Both the position numbers and the translations under genes were made by a program. Positions 35,711-44,527 of a stretch of 64,000 nt of DNA are shown here, in pieces. A model generated the notes under the pieces. It did no database searches. It was not told the origin of the DNA and saw only the letters and a program-made list of their open reading frames with translations. Each line of letters starts with the position of its first letter. Position 1 is the first letter of the stretch. This DNA is from MAG-121220-bin8 sp965655865 (GTDB lineage: Bacteria; Bacteroidota; Bacteroidia; Flavobacteriales; Flavobacteriaceae). The DNA lies in assembly GCA_965655865.1 (NCBI GenBank), contig CBFHJJ010000003.1, forward strand, positions 95,034 through 159,033, given 5' to 3'.

Positions 35711-35761
35711 GTCGAGATAATCTTTTAGTTTGTTCAAATATAAAAAGGCTTGTTTATCGAC
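35711..35761 (+). promoter_or_regulatory. Possible trp antiterminator pairing
   Basis: GTCGA (35711-35715) can pair with TCGAC (35757-35761), TAA (35718-35720) with TTA (35754-35756), and TCTTTTA (35721-35727) with the TAAAAAGG start of the terminator stem (35741-35748). Any of these would break the terminator. The pairing is imperfect and AT-rich. Confidence 0.4.
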
Positions 35762-35772
35762 AAGCCTTTTTT
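35742..35772 (+). terminator. trp attenuator (intrinsic terminator)
   Basis: AAAAAGGCTTGT (35742-35753), loop TTATCG, ACAAGCCTTTTT (35760-35771) form a perfect 12-pair stem followed by a T run. It lies 15 bases before the trpE start codon and after the Trp-codon leader peptide, so it should be a conditional terminator. Confidence 0.8.
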
Positions 35773-35787
35773 AATTAAAAAAATATA

Positions 35788-37182
35788 GTGTATAAAATAA
35801 AAACTTTTAGAAAAAAAATATTAGCTGATACAATGACACCAGTTAGTATATATCAAAAAATTAGAGATAAGTTTTCTAATTCAATACTTTTAGAAAGTAG
35901 TGATTATGGAGCTAACGATAATAGTTATGCATATGTTTGTTTTAACCCAATTTCAACATTTAAAGTTAAAGGAGATCAAATAAATCAAACATTTCCTGAT
36001 AAAAAAAGTCAAATAAAAGAAATTAATAAACAAGTTAATGTTGTTTCAGAGCTAAACATATTTTGTAAAAAATTTGAAGCTTCAAAATCAAACTCAAAGT
36101 TTTTTGAGAGTGGTGTTATAGGATACATGAATTATGATGCAGTAAAACATTTTGAAAAAATTTCATTAAAACCTAAAAAAAATGACATCGAAATTCCAGA
36201 TATTTTTTATGCATTTTACTCAAACATCATTATAATTAATGTTTTCAATAACGAAGCTGTTTTGCTGCACCACAGCTATGATGAAGAAAGTAATTTAGAC
36301 GAAATTGAAGAATACATAAAATCTAATAAATTGTCGAAATATCCTTTTTCAAAATTTGGAAAAATAAGATCAAATTTAAATGATAATGAGTATTTAGATT
36401 TAGTTAAAAAAGGAATAAAACATTGTGAAAGAGGAGATGTATTTCAAATAGTATTATCCAGAAGGTTTAACCAAAAGTTTGAAGGTGACGAGTTTAATTT
36501 ATACAGAGCTCTAAGATCTGTAAACCCCTCTCCTTATTTATTTTATTTTGATTATGGTAGTTATAAAATATTTGGAAGTTCACCTGAAGCTCAACTTGTT
36601 GTTGAAAATAATAAAGCAGAAATTCATCCAATAGCAGGAACTTTTGTAAGAACAGGAAATGATTACAAAGATTCAATTGAAGCTAAAAAATTAGCAATCG
36701 ATAAAAAAGAAAATAGTGAACATATGATGCTTGTAGATTTAGCAAGAAATGATTTGAGTAGAAACGGAAATAACGTAACGGTTGAAAAAGATAGAGAAAT
36801 ACAATTTTATTCACATGTTATTCATCTAGTTTCTAAGGTAACTGCAACAAAAAAAAATAATTCTTCTACACTTCAAATTGCAGCCGACACATTTCCAGCA
36901 GGAACATTGTCTGGAGCTCCAAAACATAGAGCCATGCAATTAATTTCTAAGTATGAAAATTGTAATAGATCATTTTATGGAGGAGCGCTTGGATTTATTG
37001 ATTTTGAAGGCAATTTTAATCACGCTATAATTATAAGATCATTTTTGAGTAAAAATCATGAACTTATTTTTCAAGCTGGAGCAGGTATTGTTTCAAAATC
37101 TAATCCAAATAGTGAATTACAAGAAATTAACAATAAACTAGGAGCCTTAAACAAAGCTTTAGAACTAGCTGAAAAAATCTAA
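35788..37182 (+). CDS. trpE: Anthranilate synthase component I
   Basis: The 464-residue enzyme converts chorismate to anthranilate with TrpG. The N-terminal LLESSD motif (about 35-40) is the tryptophan feedback site seen in TrpE. The chorismate-binding domain (about 200-460) contains FQIVLSRRF, NPSPYLFYF, HPIAGTFVRTG, LVDLARNDL and GAGIVSKSNPNSE. The start codon is GTG: no ATG is in frame after the terminator, and MYKIKTFRKKILADT aligns with family starts. First structural gene of trpEGDCFBA, two bases before trpG. Confidence 0.97.
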   Translation: MYKIKTFRKKILADTMTPVSIYQKIRDKFSNSILLESSDYGANDNSYAYVCFNPISTFKVKGDQINQTFPDKKSQIKEINKQVNVVSELNIFCKKFEASKSNSKFFESGVIGYMNYDAVKHFEKISLKPKKNDIEIPDIFYAFYSNIIIINVFNNEAVLLHHSYDEESNLDEIEEYIKSNKLSKYPFSKFGKIRSNLNDNEYLDLVKKGIKHCERGDVFQIVLSRRFNQKFEGDEFNLYRALRSVNPSPYLFYFDYGSYKIFGSSPEAQLVVENNKAEIHPIAGTFVRTGNDYKDSIEAKKLAIDKKENSEHMMLVDLARNDLSRNGNNVTVEKDREIQFYSHVIHLVSKVTATKKNNSSTLQIAADTFPAGTLSGAPKHRAMQLISKYENCNRSFYGGALGFIDFEGNFNHAIIIRSFLSKNHELIFQAGAGIVSKSNPNSELQEINNKLGALNKALELAEKI

Positions 37183-37184
37183 AT

Positions 37185-37748
37185 ATGAAATTAATAGTTA
37201 TAGATAATTACGATTCTTTCACATACAATCTAGTTCATTATTTTGAGGAACTACATTGTAAAGTTACTGTTAAAAGAAATGACGAGGTAACTTTAAAAGA
37301 GATTGAGAAATATGATTGCATAGTACTATCTCCAGGACCAGGTATTCCAGACGAAGCTGGAGAATTAAAAAATATTATAAATCATTTTGGAAAATCTAAA
37401 AAAATTCTTGGAGTTTGCTTAGGTCATCAAGCAATAGCAGAAGTTTATGGTGCTAAACTTAAAAATCTTGATGAAGTCTTTCATGGAGTAGCTAGTAAAA
37501 TCGATATTATAAAGAAAGATTATATTTTCAATAAGCTATCAAATCCACTTAAAGTGGGAAGATACCACTCTTGGGTTGTGGAGGAACCGATTCCAGATTG
37601 TCTTGAAATTTTAGCCTATGATGAAAACAAACAAATAATGGCTTTAAAACACAAGGATTACGATATTAGAGGAGTCCAATTTCATCCAGAATCAATATTG
37701 ACTGAGGAAGGAAAAGCACTTCTAAATAATTGGTTAAAAATTAATTAA
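37185..37748 (+). CDS. trpG: Anthranilate synthase component II (glutamine amidotransferase)
   Basis: The 187-residue class I amidotransferase supplies ammonia to TrpE. The IDNYDSFTYNLVHYFEEL start, the oxyanion motif SPGPGIPDEAG, the nucleophile in GVCLGHQAIAE (cysteine near 79) and the His-Glu pair in GVQFHPESILTEEG are present. The stop and the trpD start share a TAATG junction. Confidence 0.97.
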   Translation: MKLIVIDNYDSFTYNLVHYFEELHCKVTVKRNDEVTLKEIEKYDCIVLSPGPGIPDEAGELKNIINHFGKSKKILGVCLGHQAIAEVYGAKLKNLDEVFHGVASKIDIIKKDYIFNKLSNPLKVGRYHSWVVEEPIPDCLEILAYDENKQIMALKHKDYDIRGVQFHPESILTEEGKALLNNWLKIN

Positions 37749-38740
37749 TGAAAGATATAATTAACAAACTTAGCTCACACAATACTTTATCTAAAAATGA
37801 AGCCAAAGAAGTTTTATTAAATATTTCAAGTGGAAAATATAACAATAGTCATATTAGTTCATTTTTGACAATTTTTATGATGAGAAATATTACTTTGGAG
37901 GAACTGCAAGGTTTTAAAGAAGCGTTACTTGAACTATGTATTAAGATTGATTTATCTGATTATAATGCAATTGATCTCTGTGGAACTGGAGGAGATAACA
38001 AAGATACATTTAACATTTCTACTTTATCAGCTTTTGTAACTGCTGGAGCAAAAGTAAATGTTTCAAAGCATGGTAATTATGGAGTTTCTTCTTCATGTGG
38101 ATCGAGTAACGTATTAGAGTTTTTAGGAATAAAGTTTTCAAATAATAAAGATTTTTTAAAAAAATCAATCGAAAAAAGTGGAATATGTATTTTACATGCT
38201 CCCCTTTTTCACCCAGCTATGAAAAACGTTGCTCCGATTAGAAAAGAATTAGGATTAAAAACTTTTTTTAATATTTTGGGACCTTTGGTAAATCCTTCTT
38301 TTCCAAAAAATCAAATAGTAGGTGTATTTAATTTAGAGTTGGCTAGACTTTACTCCTACTTGTTTCAAAAAACAAATAAAAATTATGCAATAATTCATTC
38401 ATTGGATGGATATGATGAAATATCGCTCACTGGAAATGTTAAAGTAATTACTAGAGATGAAGAAAACATATTTTCTCCTCAGGATTTAAGTTTACAAAAA
38501 TTAAATTCAAAATCTATAAATGGAGGTAAAACAATCAAAGAATCTGCAAAAATATTCATGGATATTTTACATAACAAAGGAAGTAAATCTCAGAACCAAG
38601 TTGTTTTTGCAAACTCAGGATTAGCTATTTCTACCGCATTAAATATTTCAATTAATGATGGTATAGAAAAAGCAAAAGAATCTTTAAAATCGAATAAAGC
38701 ATTGAAGGCATTTAACAAACTTAAAAACTTAAGTGAATAA
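37748..38740 (+). CDS. trpD: Anthranilate phosphoribosyltransferase
   Basis: The 330-residue enzyme joins anthranilate to PRPP. The PRPP-binding GTGGD motif (near 79-83), the KHGN segment (near 106) and the NILGPLVNPSFP segment are intact. It overlaps both neighbours by one base (TAATG on each side), indicating coupled translation. Confidence 0.97.
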   Translation: MKDIINKLSSHNTLSKNEAKEVLLNISSGKYNNSHISSFLTIFMMRNITLEELQGFKEALLELCIKIDLSDYNAIDLCGTGGDNKDTFNISTLSAFVTAGAKVNVSKHGNYGVSSSCGSSNVLEFLGIKFSNNKDFLKKSIEKSGICILHAPLFHPAMKNVAPIRKELGLKTFFNILGPLVNPSFPKNQIVGVFNLELARLYSYLFQKTNKNYAIIHSLDGYDEISLTGNVKVITRDEENIFSPQDLSLQKLNSKSINGGKTIKESAKIFMDILHNKGSKSQNQVVFANSGLAISTALNISINDGIEKAKESLKSNKALKAFNKLKNLSE

Positions 38741-39522
38741 TGACTATTCTAGAAAAAATAATTGAAACCAAAAAAAATGAGTTGGAAATTGTTAAAAAAA
38801 CAATTTCAATTGAAGATTTAAAAAAACTACCAAATTTTCAAAAAAAATCAATTTCTCTTGTTAATAGATTAAAAAATAGTTCTCACGGTATTATTGCAGA
38901 GCATAAAAGAAGGTCACCTTCAAAATCTATCATAAATGAATCTACAAATATTGATCAAATAATACATGGTTATGATCGAGCAGATGTTTGTGGAATTTCT
39001 GTTTTAACAGATAAAGAATATTTTGGTGGAAGTTTAGATGACTTGAGGAATGCTAGGAACTTAACAAATATTCCAATTTTAAGAAAAGAATTTATAATCG
39101 ACAAATATCAATTAATTGAGGCAAAAGCATACGGTGCAGATGTAATACTATTAATTGCTGCATGTCTTAATAAGCACCAAATAATTAATCTTAGTGCATT
39201 TGCAAAAGAAATTGGTCTTGAGGTATTAATTGAAGTACATAATGAAAATGAGTTAGAAAAATGTTTAATAGACACTATTGATATAATTGGAGTTAATAAT
39301 AGAAATTTAAAAACATTTGAAGTTGACATTAATACCAGCATTAAATTATCTAATATAATTCCTGAAAAGTATTTAAAAATATCAGAAAGTGGAATATCAA
39401 ATTACGATGAAATTAGAAAACTTAGAAACCATGGATTTAAAGGGTTTTTAATAGGTGAACTATTTATGAAAAATAATGATCCGGGAAAAGAAGTTTTAGA
39501 TTTAATTGAAAAAATAATATGA
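38740..39522 (+). CDS. trpC: Indole-3-glycerol phosphate synthase
   Basis: The 260-residue TIM barrel has the IIAEHKRRSPSK motif (catalytic lysine near residue 51), LTDKEYFGGSLDDL, PILRKEFIID, IGVNNRNLKTF and SESGI phosphate-binding segments. It is monofunctional, with TrpF as a separate protein. Its stop overlaps the trpF ATG by four bases. Confidence 0.97.
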   Translation: MTILEKIIETKKNELEIVKKTISIEDLKKLPNFQKKSISLVNRLKNSSHGIIAEHKRRSPSKSIINESTNIDQIIHGYDRADVCGISVLTDKEYFGGSLDDLRNARNLTNIPILRKEFIIDKYQLIEAKAYGADVILLIAACLNKHQIINLSAFAKEIGLEVLIEVHNENELEKCLIDTIDIIGVNNRNLKTFEVDINTSIKLSNIIPEKYLKISESGISNYDEIRKLRNHGFKGFLIGELFMKNNDPGKEVLDLIEKII

Positions 39523-40121
39523 AGTTAAAAGTTTGTGGGATGAAATTCTCAGAAAATATTGCAGAAATTGAAAGTTTAAAACCAGACTTTATGGGTTTTA
39601 TATTTTATAAAAAATCTAAAAGATTTTTTAACGAATCAAAAATAATATTAAATGATAAAATAAATAGAGTTGGTGTTTTTGTAAATCAAGAAATGAATGA
39701 AGTATTTGATAATGTAAAAAAATACAAATTAGATTATGTTCAGCTTCATGGCGAAGAAGATATAAAATATTGTTTGTCAATAAAATCGTTCTGTAAAGTA
39801 ATCAAGGTTTTTAAAATAGATGATACTTTTGATTTTAACACAATAAAAAAATTCGAAAATGTATCAGATTACTTTTTATTTGACACAAAAACAAATCTTC
39901 ACGGTGGAAGTGGAAAAAAATTTGATTGGAAAATATTAAAAAATTATAATTCAAAAAAAAACTTCTTTTTAAGTGGTGGGATTAGTGAAGATGATGTGGA
40001 AGAAATTAAAAAAATTAAAAAAATTCATCCAATCATAGGAATAGATATAAATAGCAAATTTGAATTACCAAGCTTAAAAAAAGATAGAGAAAAAATAAAA
40101 TCATTAATTAAGAAAATATAA
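39519..40121 (+). CDS. trpF: Phosphoribosylanthranilate isomerase
   Basis: The 200-residue TIM barrel starts MKLKVCGMKFSENI with the catalytic cysteine at residue 6. YVQLHGEED and the LSGGISEDDV phosphate motif follow, and the catalytic aspartate is in FDTKT (near 124). Very Lys-rich at the C-terminus, reflecting AT pressure. Three bases separate it from trpB. Confidence 0.96.
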   Translation: MKLKVCGMKFSENIAEIESLKPDFMGFIFYKKSKRFFNESKIILNDKINRVGVFVNQEMNEVFDNVKKYKLDYVQLHGEEDIKYCLSIKSFCKVIKVFKIDDTFDFNTIKKFENVSDYFLFDTKTNLHGGSGKKFDWKILKNYNSKKNFFLSGGISEDDVEEIKKIKKIHPIIGIDINSKFELPSLKKDREKIKSLIKKI

Positions 40122-40124
40122 ATA

Positions 40125-41312
40125 ATGAATAGTACTTATAACGTTGATAATAAAGGATATTACGGAGAATTTGGTGGCGCCTATATTCCAGAAATGATGT
40201 ATTCTAATATTGAAGAATTAAAATCAAAATATATAAAAATTTGTTCAGAATCTAGCTTTAAAAAAGAGTTTAATGAACTTTTGAAAGATTATGTTGGAAG
40301 ACCTACTCCACTCTATTATGCAAGTAGACTTTCAAAAAAATATAATACTAAAATATATCTTAAAAGAGAAGATTTATGTCACACAGGAGCACACAAAATT
40401 AACAATACAATTGGCCAAATTTTATTAGCTAAAAGATTAGGTAAAACCAGGATTATTGCTGAAACTGGTGCCGGTCAACATGGAGTAGCCACAGCTACTG
40501 TCTGTGCTTTGATGGGTATAGAATGTATTATTTATATGGGTGAAATTGATATTAGTAGACAAGCTCCTAATGTTGCTAGAATGAAAATGCTTGGTGCAGA
40601 AGTTAGACCTGCTACATCGGGAAGTAAAACTCTCAAGGATGCAACAAATGAAGCAATTAGAGATTGGATCAATAATCCAATTGACACACATTATATAATA
40701 GGTTCAGTTGTTGGTCCTCACCCCTATCCTGATATGGTTGCTAGATTTCAATCAGTAATTGGAAATGAAGTAATGAACCAATTACAAACACTAGAGGGCA
40801 CTAAAGACCCAAATTACGTAATAGCATGTGTAGGAGGAGGAAGTAATGCTGCAGGCCTATTTTACCCATATTTAGACAATAATAAAGTTAAAATTATTTG
40901 CGTTGAGGCGGCAGGGAAAGGAATAAAATCTGGAAAAAGTGCAGCAACTTCAATCTTAGGAAAACAAGGAATAATACATGGATCGAAAACATTACTTATG
41001 CAATCTAAAGATGGACAGATCACTGAACCTTATTCAATTTCTGCAGGGCTAGATTATCCTGGAATTGGTCCAATGCATGCAAATTTATATAAATCCAAAA
41101 GAGGCGAATTTTATTCAATAGATGATACTGAAGCTATGAACTGGGGGCTAAATTTATCAAGACTTGAGGGTATTATTCCAGCAATAGAAACATCACACGC
41201 ATTTGCTATTCTAGACAAAAAAGAATTTAAAGAAAATGATGTTTTAGTTTTCAATTGCTCTGGAAGGGGAGACAAAGATTTAGACACTTATATTGATTAT
41301 TTTAAATTATAA
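40125..41312 (+). CDS. trpB: Tryptophan synthase beta chain
   Basis: The 395-residue PLP enzyme has the GEFGGAYIPE start motif, the Schiff-base lysine K91 in HTGAHKINN, the ETGAGQHG carboxylate-binding loop (near 113) and the GGGSNA phosphate-cradle (near 236). It condenses indole with serine. This is the trpB1 form that pairs with TrpA, whose gene starts two bases after it. Confidence 0.98.
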   Translation: MNSTYNVDNKGYYGEFGGAYIPEMMYSNIEELKSKYIKICSESSFKKEFNELLKDYVGRPTPLYYASRLSKKYNTKIYLKREDLCHTGAHKINNTIGQILLAKRLGKTRIIAETGAGQHGVATATVCALMGIECIIYMGEIDISRQAPNVARMKMLGAEVRPATSGSKTLKDATNEAIRDWINNPIDTHYIIGSVVGPHPYPDMVARFQSVIGNEVMNQLQTLEGTKDPNYVIACVGGGSNAAGLFYPYLDNNKVKIICVEAAGKGIKSGKSAATSILGKQGIIHGSKTLLMQSKDGQITEPYSISAGLDYPGIGPMHANLYKSKRGEFYSIDDTEAMNWGLNLSRLEGIIPAIETSHAFAILDKKEFKENDVLVFNCSGRGDKDLDTYIDYFKL

Positions 41313-41314
41313 TA

Positions 41315-42097
41315 ATGAACAGAATAAATAAAGTTTTAGATGGGGAAAAAAATATTTTATCAATATATTTTACTGCTGGGTACCCAAACATCAGTGACAC
41401 AGAAGAAATAATAACTCAGCTAAGTAGATGTGATGTTGACATGATTGAAATTGGTCTTCCTTTTAGTGATCCACTGGCTGATGGGCCAACTATTCAAGAA
41501 AGTTCCACTGTAGCGTTAAATAATGGAATGAATTCAATTAAACTTTTTCACCAATTAAAGGATATTAGAAAAAAGACAAATATTCCTCTTATAATTATGG
41601 GCTATTTCAATCCGATATTACAATTTGGAGTTAAAGATTTTTGTAAAAATTGTCAATCTGTTGGAATAGACGGATTAATAATCCCTGATTTACCTGTTGA
41701 GGTTTATGAAAAAGAATATAAATCTATATTTGATAAACATGGTTTATTAAATATGTTTTTAATAACTCCTCAAACCAGTAATGAAAGAATACGTTTCATA
41801 GATAAGGTTTCAAAAGGATTCATTTACATGGTAAGTAGCTTTAGTATAACCGGAGCCGTAAATTCTTTTAATGAAAACCAAAAAAAATATTTTAAAAGAA
41901 TCAATTCAATGAAATTAAAATCTAAATTATTAATTGGATTTGGAATTAGCAATAATAAAACTTTTATCGATGCAACAGAAAATAGTAAAGGAGCTATAAT
42001 AGGCTCAGCATTTATAAAATTTTTAAAAAGAAATGACAAACAAAATATAGATAAGTTTATAAATTCAATTAGAAATAAATCATCTGGTGAACACTAG
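41315..42097 (+). CDS. trpA: Tryptophan synthase alpha chain
   Basis: The 260-residue TIM barrel has YFTAGYPNISDTEEII, the catalytic glutamate in MIEIGLPFSDPLADGPTIQ, the catalytic aspartate in DGLIIPDLPVEE-like DLPVEVYE, and loop-6 SSFSITGAV. The usual SVTGAR reads SITGAV. It ends the operon and overlaps the convergent yaaA gene by 18 bases, leaving no room for a terminator in between. Confidence 0.97.
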   Translation: MNRINKVLDGEKNILSIYFTAGYPNISDTEEIITQLSRCDVDMIEIGLPFSDPLADGPTIQESSTVALNNGMNSIKLFHQLKDIRKKTNIPLIIMGYFNPILQFGVKDFCKNCQSVGIDGLIIPDLPVEVYEKEYKSIFDKHGLLNMFLITPQTSNERIRFIDKVSKGFIYMVSSFSITGAVNSFNENQKKYFKRINSMKLKSKLLIGFGISNNKTFIDATENSKGAIIGSAFIKFLKRNDKQNIDKFINSIRNKSSGEH

Positions 42098-42841
42098 TTC
42101 ATTAGAAATTTCACTTTCCTCAGAGCTGAATGAATAACCACCATAGTCAAATTGATTTAAATCATCAGCTGATTGGATATCGTTTTCTAAAAGAAATCTT
42201 GTCATCATTCCTCTAGCTTTTTTTGCGTAAAATGAAATTATTTTAAGTTTTCCATTTTTAAAATCTTTAAAAATTGGAGAAATCATGTCCACCTTCAATA
42301 AATTTTTATTAATAACTGCTGAATATTCGTTACTTGCTAAATTTATAAAAAGTTCTTTTACATCTAATTCATTATTTAAACTCTTAGTTATTTTATCATT
42401 CCAAAAGTCGTAGAGATTTTTAGAGCTACCCACAACTAATTTAGTACCCATTTCTAACCTATAGGCTTGTATTAGATCAAGAGGCTTCAGTATACCGTAT
42501 AATCCAGATAATATTCTTAAAGATGATTGAGCTTTTTTGATTTTATTTTCATTTAATGTAAATGAATCGATTCCAGAGTATACATCTCCGTCAAAAGTAA
42601 ATAACGCAGGTCTAGCATTATTAGAATTGAATGGAGTCACAAAATTCATATTACGATTCCAATTTAGTTCTGCTATTTTATCTGAAATTTTCATTAACTC
42701 TTTTAAATGTTTTGGATTTTTTGTTTTCAAAACATTATTTATTGTTTTTGATTCTTTCAAAAACTCAGGAATTGAAAAATCGAAAGTCGGTAAAACTTTA
42801 TCAAAATTTAGTGACTTTGCAGGTGAAATAATAATTTTCAT
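42080..42841 (-). CDS. yaaA: Peroxide stress protein YaaA (DUF328)
   Basis: The 253-residue protein starts MKIISPAKSLNF and contains RPALFTFDGDVYSGID, SGLYGILKPLDLIQAYRLEMGT and FYAKKARGMMTRFLLEN, all hallmarks of YaaA. In E. coli YaaA lowers free iron during hydrogen peroxide stress and binds DNA. It is convergent with trpA and 34 bases upstream of rluD on the same strand. Confidence 0.95.
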   Translation of the reverse strand: MKIIISPAKSLNFDKVLPTFDFSIPEFLKESKTINNVLKTKNPKHLKELMKISDKIAELNWNRNMNFVTPFNSNNARPALFTFDGDVYSGIDSFTLNENKIKKAQSSLRILSGLYGILKPLDLIQAYRLEMGTKLVVGSSKNLYDFWNDKITKSLNNELDVKELFINLASNEYSAVINKNLLKVDMISPIFKDFKNGKLKIISFYAKKARGMMTRFLLENDIQSADDLNQFDYGGYSFSSEESEISNELVFTR

Positions 42842-42875
42842 AGATAAAAACTTAAATGTAAAATAATAAAATTTA

Positions 42876-43886
42876 TCACAAACTTGAATAATTCCTCCAT
42901 TTTTCTAAACACTGTTCAAAATCGCCAGGAAGGTTACATTCAAAATTTAATTCTTTTTTAGAAACTGGATGAACAAAACCTAATGACTTAGCATGTAAAG
43001 CTTGTCTTGGAATTAATTTAAAACAATTTAAAACAAACTGCTTGTATTTATTAAAAATAGTTCCCTTTAATATTTTGTCTCCTCCGTACCTACTATCATT
43101 AAAAATCGGATGACCAATGTGTTTCATGTGTGCTCTAATTTGATGTGTTCTTCCAGTTTCTAATTGACACTCTATTAGAGTAACGTAGTTAAATCTTTCG
43201 ATGACTTTATAATGAGTAATTGCGCTCTTACCAGATTCGTTATCTTCAGGAACACTCATTATTAAACGATTTTTAGGGTCTCTAGCTAATCTCTCATTAA
43301 TTGTTCCTTTATCATCTTCTAAAATTCCCCAAACAAGTGCATAATATTTTCTTTTGGAGGTTTTTAAAAAAAACTGTTTAGCCAAATTAGTCATAGATAT
43401 TTCATCCTTAGCTATTACTAAAAGCCCACTAGTATCTTTGTCAATCCTATGTACAAGGCCCGGCCTACCATCTTTATTTTGAGGCAGATTATTAAAATGA
43501 TGAATTAATCCATTGAGTAATGTTCCACTGTAATTTCCATGCCCAGGGTGAACTACAAGACCTGCTGGTTTATTAACAACTAATAGATTTTTGTCCTCAT
43601 GGACAATGTCAAGTGACATTTTTTCAGCAACTAAAAGATTTTCATAAGGTGGATGGGTAAACATTACCTTAACAAGATCTCCAGGTTTCACTTTGTGGTT
43701 AGATTTTACAATTTGCTCATTAATAAATATAGATCCATTTTTAGCAGCAATCTGAATTTTATTTCTTGATGAGTTCTCAATTCTATTCATTAAATACTTA
43801 TCAACCCTTAAAGGCTCTTGACCTTTATCTGCTTTAAATTGAAAATGCTCAAATAACTCACTATCTAAATTATCACTTCCTTCCAT
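42876..43886 (-). CDS. rluD: 23S rRNA pseudouridine synthase, RluA/RluD family
   Basis: The 336-residue enzyme has an N-terminal S4 RNA-binding domain (about 20-80: RVDKYLMNRI, KVKPGDLVKV) and a catalytic domain. The catalytic aspartate is in LVHRIDKDTSGLLVIAK (near residue 148), and the family motif ECQLETGRTHQIRAHMKHIGHP follows. RluD is inferred from length and S4 domain. It lies two bases after the PASTA gene. Confidence 0.9.
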   Translation of the reverse strand: MEGSDNLDSELFEHFQFKADKGQEPLRVDKYLMNRIENSSRNKIQIAAKNGSIFINEQIVKSNHKVKPGDLVKVMFTHPPYENLLVAEKMSLDIVHEDKNLLVVNKPAGLVVHPGHGNYSGTLLNGLIHHFNNLPQNKDGRPGLVHRIDKDTSGLLVIAKDEISMTNLAKQFFLKTSKRKYYALVWGILEDDKGTINERLARDPKNRLIMSVPEDNESGKSAITHYKVIERFNYVTLIECQLETGRTHQIRAHMKHIGHPIFNDSRYGGDKILKGTIFNKYKQFVLNCFKLIPRQALHAKSLGFVHPVSKKELNFECNLPGDFEQCLEKWRNYSSL

Positions 43887-43888
43887 AC

Positions 43889-44449
43889 TTATTTTTCTTC
43901 AGAAATACCATTTCCAAGAACTAGATTAATTTTTGATTTTTTAGGAACCATGTCTCCGACATTTAATTTATTACCATTAAATAAAATTTCTAATACCATA
44001 TCTTTTCCAATATTATTTTCGTAAGAAACATCTCCAATTTCTAAGCCTGAGGCCAAGAGAGAAGAATTTGCACTTCTTTGTGTAATTTGTATAATATTAG
44101 GGATGGAAACCTTTCCATAATTACTTGGGTTTAAAGTAAGGTAAATCTTTCTGTTTTTTTTGACTTGAGAATTTGATTTTGGCAATTGTTCTAAAACAGA
44201 AAATTTTGGATAATCTGGATTATACAAAGCTGAATCAAGAATTACATATGAAAGGTCATTTTCTTCTAAAATAACTTTTGCCTTATTAAAATTAACGCCT
44301 TTTAATTCAGGAACATTAATATATTTATTATGGTTTGTTGTAATATTTAAATAGAAATAAAGAATTAGAACAAAAAAAAGAGATAAAACAAAGGCCTTAA
44401 ACAATTGTTTGAAAAAATATTTAGAGATTATATATTTAATAAGATTCAT
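43889..44449 (-). CDS. PASTA-domain membrane protein
   Basis: The 186-residue protein has one membrane helix (17-34) and at least two PASTA domains (about 42-108 and 113-183): NVPELKGVNFNKAKVILEENDL and SIPNIIQITQRSANSSLLASGLEIG. PASTA domains bind muropeptides or beta-lactam-like ligands, but here no kinase or penicillin-binding domain is attached. Divergent from ddl and next to rluD, as in other flavobacteria. The role in cell-wall work is suggested, not shown. Confidence 0.9.
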   Translation of the reverse strand: MNLIKYIISKYFFKQLFKAFVLSLFFVLILYFYLNITTNHNKYINVPELKGVNFNKAKVILEENDLSYVILDSALYNPDYPKFSVLEQLPKSNSQVKKNRKIYLTLNPSNYGKVSIPNIIQITQRSANSSLLASGLEIGDVSYENNIGKDMVLEILFNGNKLNVGDMVPKKSKINLVLGNGISEEK

Positions 44450-44514
44450 GAAAAAAACAATGAGACAAATATATAAAATAAGCTTACTAATACGATTTGA
44501 AAAAAAATAAATGA

Positions 44515-44522
44515 TATTTTTG
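44515..44522 (+). promoter_or_regulatory. Putative -7 element of ddl
   Basis: TATTTTTG fits TAnnTTTG and ends five bases before the ddl ATG. TTTG at 44496-44499 is only 15 bases upstream, shorter than usual. Confidence 0.45.
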
Positions 44523-44527
44523 CTAAT

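Noticed and set aside
39990..40030. AAATTAAAAAAATTAAAAAAATT tract in trpF as a repeat element
   Set aside because: It encodes Lys/Ile codons in frame within a conserved gene and is explained by AT bias.
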